Origin: Paralichthys olivaceus
Taxonomy: Eukaryota > Chordata > Actinopteri > Pleuronectiformes > Paralichthyidae
Reading direction: 5' to 3'
Length of the DNA stretch: 64,000 nucleotides
Assembly (NCBI RefSeq): GCF_024713975.1
Contig: NC_091108.1
Location: 11,019,001 to 11,083,000, forward strand
Shown here: positions 52,837 through 64,000 of the stretch, in pieces
Layout: each line of letters starts with the position of its first letter
Numbering within the stretch: the first letter of the stretch is position 1
The notes under the pieces: model-generated
Told to the model about the DNA's origin: nothing
Seen by the model: the letters and a program-made list of their open reading frames with translations, nothing else
Database searches by the model: none
Program-made: the position numbers and the translations under genes

Positions 52837-54640
52837 GAGCACAGCTCTGTGCCTCCCAGGCTGCCTGAGCGGCAGATGCCTTAGAGGTAACCTGACTGGT
52901 TGACAGCTTTTCTTGGGCAGCCTGACTGGTTGATATAATTTTTCAAGGCAACACTGGGAGGGGCAGACGCCTGTCCAATTGATGGATGGAAGGCTGCTGC
53001 ACTCCTGAGCAACATTCTTGTCTTGACTAGTGTTTAGGCTGCGTTTTGTCAGTTACATTGACCTTGATGAACATCAAGCAGTCAGGAAGTTGCCCAAATG
53101 CAGCATCTGCCTCAAGGGTTTGTGCCTGTACAGCTTATGCCTCAAAGGTATCCACCTGGAAGGTACGATACCTAAAATAAGAGACTCCTTAATGGCCTGA
53201 GATGAACGGATGCCGAAATAAACGCCCAAACTCGCAATGACCTTCCTTCAATCACTCGAAACCACTGCTTCTTGGCTGGATTGTTTAAAGCCATCCACCC
53301 AACCCTGCAGCTTCCCCTGACAGCCAATAACCCCGGCATGGTTTCTCAAAGGTTTCTAAACACTAAAACTGTCCCATCTGCTCTTAACGGAACAAGGATC
53401 ATCTTGCAGTTGGAATGCTTTCAGGCTCCATTTTCCAAAAGTATTTTAGCAGCAAGGTCAGTTATACCGTTGACTTGCATTGGACCTGTGATCTTGCAGC
53501 GGAGATGCTTTGGGAAGAAGTGTGGTTTGATTGGGGGGAGAGAGAGAGAGAGAGACCCTTCTACCCTAAGTTGGTTTCTAGCCTCTTTGGACTATGGTGC
53601 ACACATTCATTTTCCCACTCCTTTTTAAATGAATGACATGAGCCAGCTAAAGGATCACACTACGATCTTGACCTCACATGCACAAAAAACATTCCTGGCC
53701 TTATTTGATTATACTAACGTTTAGAGAATCTTTGCTTCTTCAGCTCCAACATCACTTTTGTCTTTTTGTTAGTTTTTCAGACAAATTTCACTGACGTGGT
53801 ACACGGCGTATTAAAGGGGCTAGGGGAGCAACACAATTTTGCACTTTTTTTTTCTTTTGTAAATTCATCTGGAAAGCAAAACCTTTTACTACCACTTCTT
53901 TATTTTTTATTTGTTTTTAACTTGATACCAAAAGGCATTTTCTTTGTTGGTTTTTTAAAAAAATGATTCAGTTTTAAATTCACATACAGTAGGTGAATGT
54001 GTGAGTGTGTGTGTGCCACACGTGTGCTGGTAAACAACACTGTTGGAATAAGAGGATGGGGGGTGGGGGATAAAAGTGCCTTTCTGAGGGATGTATGTTT
54101 AGTGCAATAACAGCCCTTTGTGAATGTCATGCTGGATACAAACAAGATATGAGATGGGTTTTACAAGTGGGATTTACTTTTGTACTTTGAATCAAGTTTA
54201 AAAGTAAATCCACTAGCACTACACTCTCACTACCTGGTATAAGCTTTTAGAACAACTATTATCTTAAGTATATATCCCAGTTATATCTACTATGGAAAAA
54301 AAAAAAAAAAAGAGAACATTGTACTCCATTGTACTGTACTCCTTATCGGTTTACATTGCTTTCTCGACCCAGAGTTGTATCCTAAAAACTGTGACGTGGA
54401 ATGCAAGTATTGCGTACGTGTTTTCAAAAAACCCAACATTGTGAGAGCCATCTGCCAATTCAGAAAGAGTTTATTTTTGGCACATAATGTCTTGTTTATT
54501 TATTTTTTATTTATACATTTTTTTTAATTTATTGTGTAAATGTTGTCTTGACACAAGAAATTCTGATCACCTTTTGTATGTAATGTATTTGGGGGAAAAT
54601 GGGACAAAATAAAGTTTATTGAAAATGAACAACTTCTGTG
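52837..54640 (+). promoter_or_regulatory. plk3 3' UTR with AU-rich instability element
   Basis: About 1.8 kb. Early in the UTR, CCTGACTGGTTGA is repeated exactly 30 nt apart (52891 and 52921). A GA microsatellite lies at about 53537-53554 and a CACACGTGTG-type GT stretch near 54000. At 54498-54531 three ATTTA pentamers lie in a U-rich stretch, the class of element that makes immediate-early mRNAs unstable. The 3' end is set by the AATAAA at 54608-54613. Confidence 0.7.
54608..54613 (+). terminator. poly(A) signal of plk3
   Basis: AATAAA within GGGACAAAATAAAGTTTATT, followed by TTCTGTGCTC-type downstream sequence. It lies 75 nt after the AU-rich element. Confidence 0.75.
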
Positions 54641-57600
54641 CTCATACTCACTGAATGAAAAGTGTTTCATATTTATCTTTATTTAAGTTTTCAAATGCCC
54701 ATAATACTACCAGTTTAGCAGTTGGGGTATCTTGAACAGGGTTTACTACTACCTCTGTTTACTACTACCTCTGTTGCATAAAATATTTTGTATTTTACTG
54801 GAGCTCTGAAAACCAGCCTTGGCTCCTTTGGTTTTCACATCCACTGAAAGACACTTTCTTCAGATAATCGCAACGAGAGATGTGTGAGATATTCCAGGTA
54901 TAACAGCATTACATCTCTCAGTATGAGAAGGTATTTACCAAGGGATTAGAGGTCATACGTTTAAAAAAAAATAAAATTAAAAAAAGCATATTCCACATAT
55001 TTAGTGGAACAAAAAAGCAAATATCAATGCAGTTTGTCAATTGAAAATGTTAGCTTATTAGCTTATGCTCTATGTACTTGACAGAATTGCCCTTTCATCA
55101 AATGTATTTTGTTTGAGTTGCTGTCAATGGCTAAAAGACTCGTCAAGGAGGAATGTTATGAAAATGTGTGGTGGTGGATGCCTTTCGATGCAGATGACAT
55201 TATTGTGTATTTAGATTGCCAATGCGTTGGTTCCTGACTTCTCGATTGTCTACTGCACTACTCTTATAAAGGCTTCGCGAGTAGCTCAACTGAAAGTAAA
55301 GGAAGCAGGAAGTTAACAAAGAGCGTCCAAACAGCAGCCTTGGTTTGGTTGGACATGCTGTGACTATTCACTTTATTCAGTTTGACTCAGGTTTCAGTGT
55401 GGACTCTTGGGCCTTTTGTTTCACTAGTGACACTTGAGTAGATGTAAGCACAGCTTCCATGGGAAAGCCAGACACATTCCTATGGCTTATATCACTGTGA
55501 CAGACAATAGTCAAAATGTCGTTGTACAACTCTCTCTGTCTTGAGCATCAACTCAATGTGCAAGCATGATGTGTCCTACAAGCATTCAATGACGCCACAC
55601 TGCACATTGTAGCTGCTGTGTTTTGACCTAGATCCTGGGCTCTTTTTATCGGACACAATTCCATTCATGCTTTCCTTTTTTGATAAATGAGAAAAAATAC
55701 AAGAACCCTTTCCGTGGTCTACAACAACAATTGTAACCCTGTTCATCAGTGTTTTATCATTGTTCATGTGACTCGATTTCATTAAACCTCAGTTCTACTA
55801 CTTTACAAAGAGAAGCTTTAAAACATGACCCTGCTCTTGTTGCCCTGCAGTCTTGAGCATTAAAATCACTGTGTATCTAAATGCTGGCTACAATAACTAC
55901 ATTCAATGGCTTTTGGCACCATGGAATGAACTCTAAATAGTTTGCCGTGTGTGACATTTGTACACCAGCCCACCCATATCAGTGACTTCATCTGGTAAAC
56001 AGCATTAAATGAATCCAACATTCAAAATATTGTCTTGCTATTCTCACTATAATGTAAGGTAATGGAGTATAGATTATATATCATAGCAAACACAGTATTT
56101 ATCATCATAGATTCAACTTTTAACGAAATGGCAAACAAGATGTTCACAGCATAAAAGTTTGTTTGACAAAGCATGAGAAGAATGTGAGCGCATATTTGCA
56201 ATTTTTATTAAAAGATAACATTTTCTTCAGCTGAGAAACTCGTTTTCAGATAAGGAGAAGATCGTTGGTGACGGGTGAGTTACCGTGACTACTGTTGTAT
56301 AGTCTGACACAATGTCACGTGTTTTCTTGCTAATAGTCTTCTCACCATGAAAGACTCCAAGTGTTAATTATAGTACAGACAACCACCGGTGCGCTGAAAG
56401 AGGAGTAAAAACTGTTAACCACACTTTCTAGAATCACCTGATGTTGAATTTGCTGTTATAGCAGAACCTGATAAAAAACCTCTGGAGAGTGAGAATTGAG
56501 AGACATGAGGAAACAAGCACATAACACATTGAGTGCAAAGACATGGATGTGTACGTTAACACTGGATTTCACACGTGTGCACGTAAGCACGCGCCTGGCG
56601 CATCTTTTCAAGCATGGACACAGTCAATTCAGCCATGTTAGTAGGTTGTTTTGGGTTGTGTGTTGTAGACACAACACAACTACTATGTGAAATCCCACAG
56701 AGACAAAGGGAGAGAGAAATATGATTAAACTTCCCTTCTGATTGCAGTGAGGAATCTGGGGCAGCAGCGAGCGATCACAAGGCTGCTGTGCTGTGACTGA
56801 GGCCAAATGTGCTGATTCCCAAGCTTTAATTGCAGCGTGAGATGTTCACTCCCCACAGCCAGTTATTACCTCAGGGGCTTAAATGAGAATTTCCACCGTC
56901 AAATTCTTTCTAAATACTTCTGTTCTGCGGTAAGAATCTCGTATGAAGAGAGGCTGCCGATAATCTTTTTAATCTTTGTTGGTGTGTGACAGGACATAAA
57001 AAATGAATGAGATGACGCTGAAGACAAATGGTGACATAGGTGATACATTTAAAGATACTTAGACAATATGATAAGAATCAGGAAGTGAAGATCAGAGTAG
57101 ACCACTTCAGATGTTTTGCCCCCCCCTCAGAAATGTCATAATCAGATGAAAATAATCTTGACGTCACTTGTGCCGGTGTGATGATGGAAGTGAAAGAAAC
57201 ATGTAGATTCAGAAATAGATGTGTTTCTGCTGATTTGTGCCCATATTAGAGAGAGATATGGTAAAAAAGTTTGAGTATTCACGGCAGAGATGAGCTGTAA
57301 TCTCTTCCTGATTTAGAGACGCTATCTGCTCTCACTGGCCGTCACAGATAGAGAGAAGCTGGCTGTTTTCCTGAATATATTTACAAGCCTTCCTCATTGT
57401 CTGCTTTTTACAGGTTATATAAAGTACGATTTTGATAAAATGACCAAAAAACCAACCCTGTTAATAACCTGCCAGTTCGACTATTCCCTCTCAGCCATCC
57501 CCCATCCTCTGTGGTGCTGCGAGTGCAGACAGAGAACTTGTGTGTGCAGCAGAGCGTCCTATAGTGTGTGCTGCTGACTGAATTGCAGTTTATTTTCAAA

Positions 57601-59574
57601 AGTTGAAACCGAATGGTATCAAAAATAAAAGAATGACCCTTTGCCTCACTCACCCTCTCTCCCCCACACAAACAGACTGGGCGTGAGATTGATCACCATC
57701 AACACAGGGATTTTTACATGTGTTGGTGGCCATCCATAAAGATTTTACCATCTTCGGTAGATGCTGCTTTGGCTGTGGGGATTCACACAACAAGTATTAA
57801 GTGCTCTACTGCAGGGGTGTCATCCCCTACAGCCCCACCCCCAACCAACCAGTTAATCATCTGGAGAAACACTCAAATAATATTGATGCTGAATTTGGTG
57901 AGAATCCACCCATCCCCCTTTTCTAATTAACAAATGAACTACTGTTTGTTTTTTAAAGTTAGTTTCTATTCTGTTTTGGATGGTTTGGATCAGCGTAAAT
58001 GTCCCTTTTGTTCTGGCCCATTGACAGAATAATGTAATGCATTAGTAGTGCTGACGACATTCTGTTTCCTTAAGCTCTAAATATGAGAGGGTTGAACAGC
58101 ATCTCTTTGTTTATTCGAGGGAGAAACCCAGACATCCAAAAGAAGCAGAGCATATTGTGCTTCATTTCATGCATTTCATGCTTCAAGCTAAGAAAATGTG
58201 AAAATTGTTTGATAAAAGACACTAACCACGTCAACAACCATCTGTACATATCACAGTTGAGTGTCTCTGAATGTGATTTCTGAGAAGTGCAGGAAAAAAT
58301 GAGAGTTCAAAGCCTGGAAATCCCAGAGTGATTTTGTAAGCCCCACAAATAAAATAGTGAGAATTTTTCATTTGAGCATGGTACTGTGGGTCCCAGATCT
58401 AGGAAATAAACCGTATCACTGTGACATTGGCAAATGCAGAGTGAGTACACTATACAGTAAATTCAGCATTACATCATCTCCTCATGCTGTACCTTAATGG
58501 CAATATTCCAACTGCTCTAATATGATTGTCTTCTCTTCCTCTTTTGGTGAAGTCATTTTTTATTTATTTTTGGTTCAAATGATTGTGCCTGCAAATAGCT
58601 CACAAAACAATGATTAACTGAGTTGGGGGGGTCGTCATTAATCCCGAAGAGAGATAAAAATCTGTTGATCCAAATGAGGTCATTACAAATGGATTCTGCA
58701 AAAAGTGGGAGAGAAACTGTGACTTAAACATCCCTGGATTGAAGAGCTGGTGACACTCAGTGGCTCTATCCCTCTGTCACAGATCACTGGCAACAGAAAA
58801 TGTTCTTTGGAATTTATTTCTAAACTTTAAAGATGCCAAAATACCATTCGTCCTATCCTCAGTGACTTTGGAATGAAGTCTGGAGCCCTTTAATTAATTG
58901 GGCGTGTGTGAGAGAAACTATCTGCTTTAAACGCTACTAAACTATTTATCTCCATCTCCATGTGGAGCACCTAACCAGAAGACATGTTGTTGTCCCACTT
59001 AGATGAAAATGTCGATAAACAAATAATATAATATGATACGTTTTAACTGTGAGGTCACTCGCCTGCTCCAGCATCTGAAATGATTTCCTGTGGAAGGATA
59101 CACCTTTAAAGGCCAGAGGTTCTGTGGGGTTACAAAAAAAGGTTGAGACACTAACTGAAATCTTGAGCTCCATCAACTCTAAAACAACAGCCCTCTTTTG
59201 TGTTTTGTTCTTCTGCTTAGTACAGTTAAGTAATTACTGTATATAAACACTCTGCAATCATCAGTAATAAATTCATCAGCAAGTTAATTAAGTCCTTAAC
59301 AATTAAGTCAACACCATAAGTATATTTGAGTGGTGTTTGTTTTATTTTGCTCCATGTTTCTATCTATGCTTTATCAACAACAGCAGCAGCAGCAGCAGCC
59401 AATCAGCATAGAGTACTGAGCTTATGTTATTTGACTTTGACATATGAAGAACATAGCAGGACATTGTCAGGTGGAACATTTCCAGAACACTCAGAGGAGG
59501 GTTGGTGCCCGGGTAGAGAGGAGTTAGGACAGGACGTATATATTCTCTTGTCTTCCCTAGTTTGAGAAATTGGA

Positions 59575-59800
59575 CGTTGGTCCTCAACGCCAAATGCTCT
59601 TCAATCTCGTTGTCTCTCCAAGGCGACATCTTTGTTGGATTCTTCTTCTCCTTTCCAACCAGAGATATCTGTTCTCTTCCAGTTCTACCGTGTATTAGAA
59701 GCATCATCTCCACTTTCTGCAAGTTTTTTTACTTTGGGGTTATCTTCCGGAAAATGTCCGGACTAACTGACTCGGACTGTTGGTTTCTCACATACAAAAT
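59575..59800 (+). repeat. repeat family 3, copy 2
   Basis: Partner of 17930-18260. Also carries CCGGAAAATGTCCGGAC, a short palindrome-like block. Confidence 0.6.
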
Positions 59801-60340
59801 TTCTCGGCAGAATTTCATGAAAATATCCACATTTCAGCGAATGTGTGGAAGCAGCTCAAACATATCTTCTGCATCTTCATATTTTAATTTGTCATTTGAA
59901 TTAAACTGTTCCTGATAAACCAGCTCTGCATGAACATTCAATCTTTCTTAATTCATCCAATAAACAGCCTTTCTGTTGCCCCTTTTTTCTTTAGGTTCTA
60001 CTCTCATATTATTTCCATACAAGTCACTAGAAATGCCAAAAGTTTCTCTCAGCACCCTTTCTTATCTTCATCACTGCATACTCAACCGTGTTGGTTTTAG
60101 TGTAACTGATTTATTCACTATTCACATGGGGAAATAATGAGTGCCACAAACTAAATGTTGGCTTTGTGAGCAATTTGTGGAAGTGTGTGTGTGTTTTTTA
60201 TGGTGTGTTCCTTTAGTGTGTGATGCACACATTTCCACACTACTCCACCTTCTGATAGAGTTACAAAGAACAGTTGTCTAAAGAATGCTTGTGATTATGT
60301 TCCCTCGGAGGACTGCTTATTTCCTCGCTTGTCCCCCCCC

Positions 60341-60364
60341 CACACACACACACACACACACACA
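60341..60364. repeat. (CA)n microsatellite after a C run
   Basis: A run of nine C residues passes into about 12 CA units. Confidence 0.95.
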
Positions 60365-60578
60365 TTTACGGGAACAAAATCACTGTTAGTGCTGTGATAT
60401 GTGTGGCAGGGAAATGTGGGTGGTGTGAAAAAGGAGTCGACGGAGGGGATGCACTTCCCTTCCTCTGTGGCTGTTTCACTGACCCTTGGTCATATCTTAT
60501 TCTGGATGTGATGTGTGTTTGTTCGGCTCTGGCTTTTCCTTCATGTGGGATCCTGCTGCTGATGTCACATTCCTGCCG

Positions 60579-60619
60579 GTTAAGGCTACAAGGAGTGATG
60601 CACTCCTTGTAGCCTTAAC
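60579..60619. repeat. perfect 19-bp inverted repeat with 3-nt loop
   Basis: The arm GTTAAGGCTACAAGGAGTG (60579-60597) is matched exactly in reverse complement at 60601-60619 around an ATG spacer. It lies outside any recognised gene, about 6 kb past the end of plk3. Confidence 0.95.
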
Positions 60620-61466
60620 ACACTTGTATACGTCACGCGCCAGCCCTACAGGAAATGTGTGTTTCCTTTTACGATTCTCCCCCTGTTTCCCATTAGAGGC
60701 ACAAAGGAGAATGTCATTCACTCTTGTGAAGTCAGACTGAAATTTTCTCTCCACCTCTCAATGAATCAGCTTGTGGTTTAGCAAAGAAGGTGGAGTTGTT
60801 TCCTATCAAATCTATTCGACCCGACTTTTCTGACCTTTGAATACAGCTTTTGTCACACATTAAAAATTAAAACAGCAGCCAAAAAGATTTAGTCAGGCTT
60901 CATGTTTCCCTGTGAGTTCTGCTTCATTGGGTTTTGTGAGCTACAAGAAATCTGTATTATTTAGTGCCTCCTTTTCCCCAAAACATATAAGTAAGGGGAG
61001 TTTTTAGGGGAGATGACTGTCTGTAGGTCAATCCTTCCTATTCAGGATGCTATGTCATAAAAGACCATTTAGGATTCATTTTGGCGTCTTTATTGATTAT
61101 CTATTCCTTTTCCCAGATATGCTCTACAAAAATGGTTGCTTTTGAAATCTATCAAATCTTGCATCTCATGTCAATTTTTTTTTTCCAGTTTTTTTTTCCG
61201 CAGCGTCTTTCCTCTCTTGTCTTTGGTGTTTCAGCGGTGCTCATTATTCATCCTGGCTAATGATCAGGCATAATATCTCCCACTGAGACAAGTGAACATG
61301 AAACAGCACTAAAACCAAAGTCCGTGCATCAGGAAGTTAAACATCTGGAGGGAGAGAGATGAGAGGAAAGAGAGAGGGAGAATTCTTCCAGACATCGACT
61401 GCTGTGGGACAATTTTACCTAATTAGTAACTTCTGTTTTCTTAAAAGCTATTTCCTGAGTGGGTGG

Positions 61467-61519
61467 GTGTGTGTGTGTGTGTGTGTGTGCGTGTGTGTGT
61501 GTGTGTGCGTGTGTGTGCG
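61467..61519. repeat. (GT)n microsatellite, interrupted by GC
   Basis: About 50 nt of GT with three GC interruptions. Confidence 0.95.
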
Positions 61520-62224
61520 CACCATTGTAATGCTCTTTCCTCATATGAAATCCTGCCAAGGCCACAAGCCAAGGCCTGTGTGAGTGTGTGAGTAGATTTC
61601 TGCTTGTAAAGGTGTCTTAGCTCACACTGTCCCTTCCCGCGACCGTGCTCTAACCTGGTGCATCCGAATGCATTGTTCAAATCCGCACATTCATTTCCCA
61701 GAAAGATTCTTAATGTTTATGGCTTTTCCATCCACCAACTTAACAAATCATGTTTCCCTCAGGAGGCATTGTCTATTCACACAAGCAATTCCAGTCCATT
61801 CACAGCATCTCAAGTGTCACCTACAACCTGTTTCCTGATTTCCTTCTGTTTAACCCATTTTAAATCTATTTTCATGTTCTTCTCAGAAACCTCTGTTCAA
61901 GCTCATGCTATTTCACAAGTTAAGTTAGTGGACACTTTTGCAGTGTCCATTGTAAACCTGCCTGTTTGGAAAGGGTTTGTGCAAAAGTGACTGTAATTGT
62001 GAAGACTGACACAGGACCCGAACTGGATAATCAGTTGTCGTTGCCACTTTTGTAAAAGTGCCCGTTGTCTTGAACAACAACCTTCGTCAATGGTCGCCTG
62101 CTTATTCAAAGTTTTAAAATATTTAATGTGCGAATTCAACACTGCACTTGCTTGAGAGCTTAACAATACACAATACACAAGTGTGAAGTCGACAAGATGA
62201 ATGGTTCTGAAGATGTGTGAGCCA

Positions 62225-62295
62225 CATACAGACAGACAGGAATCAACCTGGGGACATTGCAGTATTCTTCTTTACCACTAGGCTACCAACTCAAG
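62225..62295 (-). mobile_element. tRNA-derived SINE head
   Basis: On the minus strand an A-box-like TAGCCTAGTGGT (62285-62274) is followed by a B box GGTTGATTCC (62248-62239) at tRNA-like spacing, without a full cloverleaf or CCA end. This is the internal RNA polymerase III promoter layout of a tRNA-derived SINE. The body of the element is not identifiable. Confidence 0.6.
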
Positions 62296-62891
62296 AACAG
62301 GCCCAATGTGTTATTGTGAAAAATAATTAGACATAAGTTACTTATGAACAACGTGCTCCAAATCAAATACCCTCTCGTACCTTGAGTCAAAAACTGTTAT
62401 CTGTTAAGTTTACTGGTTTGGAGATCATGCCTTTTCTTTCACATGCCTTCAATACCTTGAGTGAAATCCAACACAGAACACTCAGATCAGATTTTAAAAA
62501 TATGTACATGACTTCTGGAAAGTCCTGTCTAGTGGTAACAGATTGTACACAGCAAACCAACATCAGGGAAGCTCCTCAGTCCTTTGATATCTGATATAAG
62601 TTTGCACTAATGGCAACTTACAGTAACTTTCCAGATGGCTTTCAGCCCTTTGAGCACTCTGCCAAGTCAAAACTGTGACTTCCCTTCACTTGTCTGAGTG
62701 TGTGTGTGGGAATGGTGGGGGTTGGCATGCCGCATAGTACATACACTAGGACACTCAGACACACATTTAGACACATGATAAACTCAAGCACACACATCAA
62801 ATTACAAAGAACTATTAATAGATTGAAAATCATGTTGGGTGGTTTGTGCTTCGTGGAAAGATGAAGTTGTACATCCTGTTGTATGCACACA

Positions 62892-62919
62892 AACACACAC
62901 ACACACACACACACACACC
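62892..62919. repeat. (CA)n microsatellite
   Basis: About 14 CA units. Confidence 0.95.
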
Positions 62920-63524
62920 CCTTCCTGTTTGTCAGGTGCAGAGGAACACAGATACAGCACCCACACAACAACAAACTCCGTGATGCAAAGTGATCATTTT
63001 CTTTCCATCAGTTATCAACAGCAAAGATGCAGCTGTTCTATTTCAGTTTATTCAAGTTGAAACATCAGTGTCACACAGGTGTGGCTTCATCAACTTATTG
63101 CTGGTATTCAGTTAAATCTATTTATTTGAACTGGGACAATGAGCAGGAAATGAAGCTACACATTTAATACATAAATATGAAACAGTATTGCAACAGACTT
63201 TTTTATCTGACATTACTCATATATGGCAACTGCACCACATGGAAAGTGAAATGTTAATACCGAATGTCAGTCCTGTTTGCTTAGAGTAAAGCTGATGAAG
63301 GGTTTATTTTTCTTAAGTTGTACTCAGTGAATGTAAACTCCTGAAGATTAACAGTGTTTACTAAGTTAACTATTGGAGTAACTAAGTTTTATGCCTGTTC
63401 TAAATGTGCCCTGTGGTTGGTGCATGTTGTTACAAGAATAGCCTGATGGGGGTAAAGGGTTTTATTGACACAATTTAAAAAATATATATTTTTAGGAACC
63501 TCTCACCCAAATACTCCAACTTCT

Positions 63525-63672
63525 CATGCTACATCAACACTACTACGTTCTTTTTGAAAACGAATTACTGCTAGTAATTCACTCTGTTTTAGTTTGAAAA
63601 CTCTGGGGCTGTGTTTTAGTCTGGACGAGCAGAGACGGAGATGTTAGGAAACTATGACGTAAACACTCACAA
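63525..63672 (+). repeat. teleost-type interspersed repeat
   Basis: Contains AACACTACTACGTTC, GTTTTAGTTTGAAAAC, then TCTGGACGAGCAGAGACGGA and TATGACGTAAACACTC. I recall this as the outline of a DNA-transposon-like repeat common in fish (paired GTTTTC/GAAAAC blocks around TAGTGTGGATGG-like sequence). Family name not determined. Confidence 0.45.
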
Positions 63673-64000
63673 TGGCTAACTCATTCTTTTCAGTCACAAT
63701 GTAGCCTTCGCTGATTTGTCGCGCTCCTATCTCATGACCCCCTTCTGGAAGACAACAATCAGCATTGAGTGTAGGAATTCGATAATCAATTACAAGTCTG
63801 ATTTTTACAAGGCTACAGCGTCTCACATGCATATGGAGATTTACTATTATTCAAGCAATCTGTGACAATTCCTTTGTCCTGCAGAACGCACACACCTTTC
63901 TGTTTACACCGGCCAGCACATGCCCAGTGCACAGTACATGAGTGATATGTGTTTTCAGGCTTGTTAGTATGGACAGAGATTTAAACAGATGCAGAGCAAA

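Larger units (their letters stand above)
54641..64000. other. intergenic region downstream of plk3
   Basis: 9.4 kb with no recognisable exon. Holds a CAG run (59379-59399), a repeat copy (59575-59800), a CA microsatellite (60341-60364), a perfect hairpin (60579-60619), GT and CA microsatellites (61467-61519, 62892-62919), a SINE head (62225-62295) and another repeat (63525-63672). Confidence 0.7.

Overview
This window is a piece of a ray-finned fish (teleost) nuclear genome, most likely a percomorph. Evidence: intron-rich genes with short GT-AG introns, vertebrate-only gene families (tenascin-W, CacyBP, PLK3), dinucleotide microsatellites, and several fish-type interspersed repeats. Four protein-coding genes can be followed exon by exon. 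All exon joins given here keep the reading frame with GT/AG borders.

Layout. (1) Positions 1-20555, minus strand: the 5' part of tenascin-W (tnw/tnn), an extracellular matrix protein. Eleven coding exons give about 788 residues: signal peptide, heptad-repeat oligomerisation segment, 3.5 EGF-like repeats and at least six fibronectin type III (FN3) domains. The remaining FN3 domains, if any, and the fibrinogen globe lie left of position 1. Non-coding 5' exon and promoter candidates lie at about 20.67-20.78 kb and 25.11-25.33 kb. (2) 20.8-38.1 kb: intergenic or 5' regulatory DNA between two divergent genes, holding repeats, a perfect hairpin and one unrecognised exon-like ORF. (3) 38156-39709, plus strand: mrps14, a mitochondrial small-subunit ribosomal protein, in three exons. 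(4) 40885-43432, plus strand: cacybp (Siah-interacting protein), in six exons. (5) 46216-52836, plus strand: plk3, a Polo-like kinase, in fifteen exons, with a TATA/CRE-like promoter and an AU-rich 3' UTR ending near 54.63 kb. (6) 54.64-64 kb: no gene recognised; microsatellites, a second perfect hairpin, a tRNA-derived SINE head and other repeat fragments.

The genes do not form a pathway. tnw-mrps14-cacybp is, as I recall the human map, the conserved neighbourhood of human 1q25, whereas plk3 next to cacybp is not the human arrangement, and cacybp appears flipped relative to mrps14. I found no convincing wholly new biological system. The most interesting points are the recent tandem amplification of whole-domain FN3 exons in tnw, a dispersed repeat family with about eleven fragments here, two long perfect hairpins, CTCF-like motifs around mrps14/cacybp, and the unidentified ORF at 29.5 kb.
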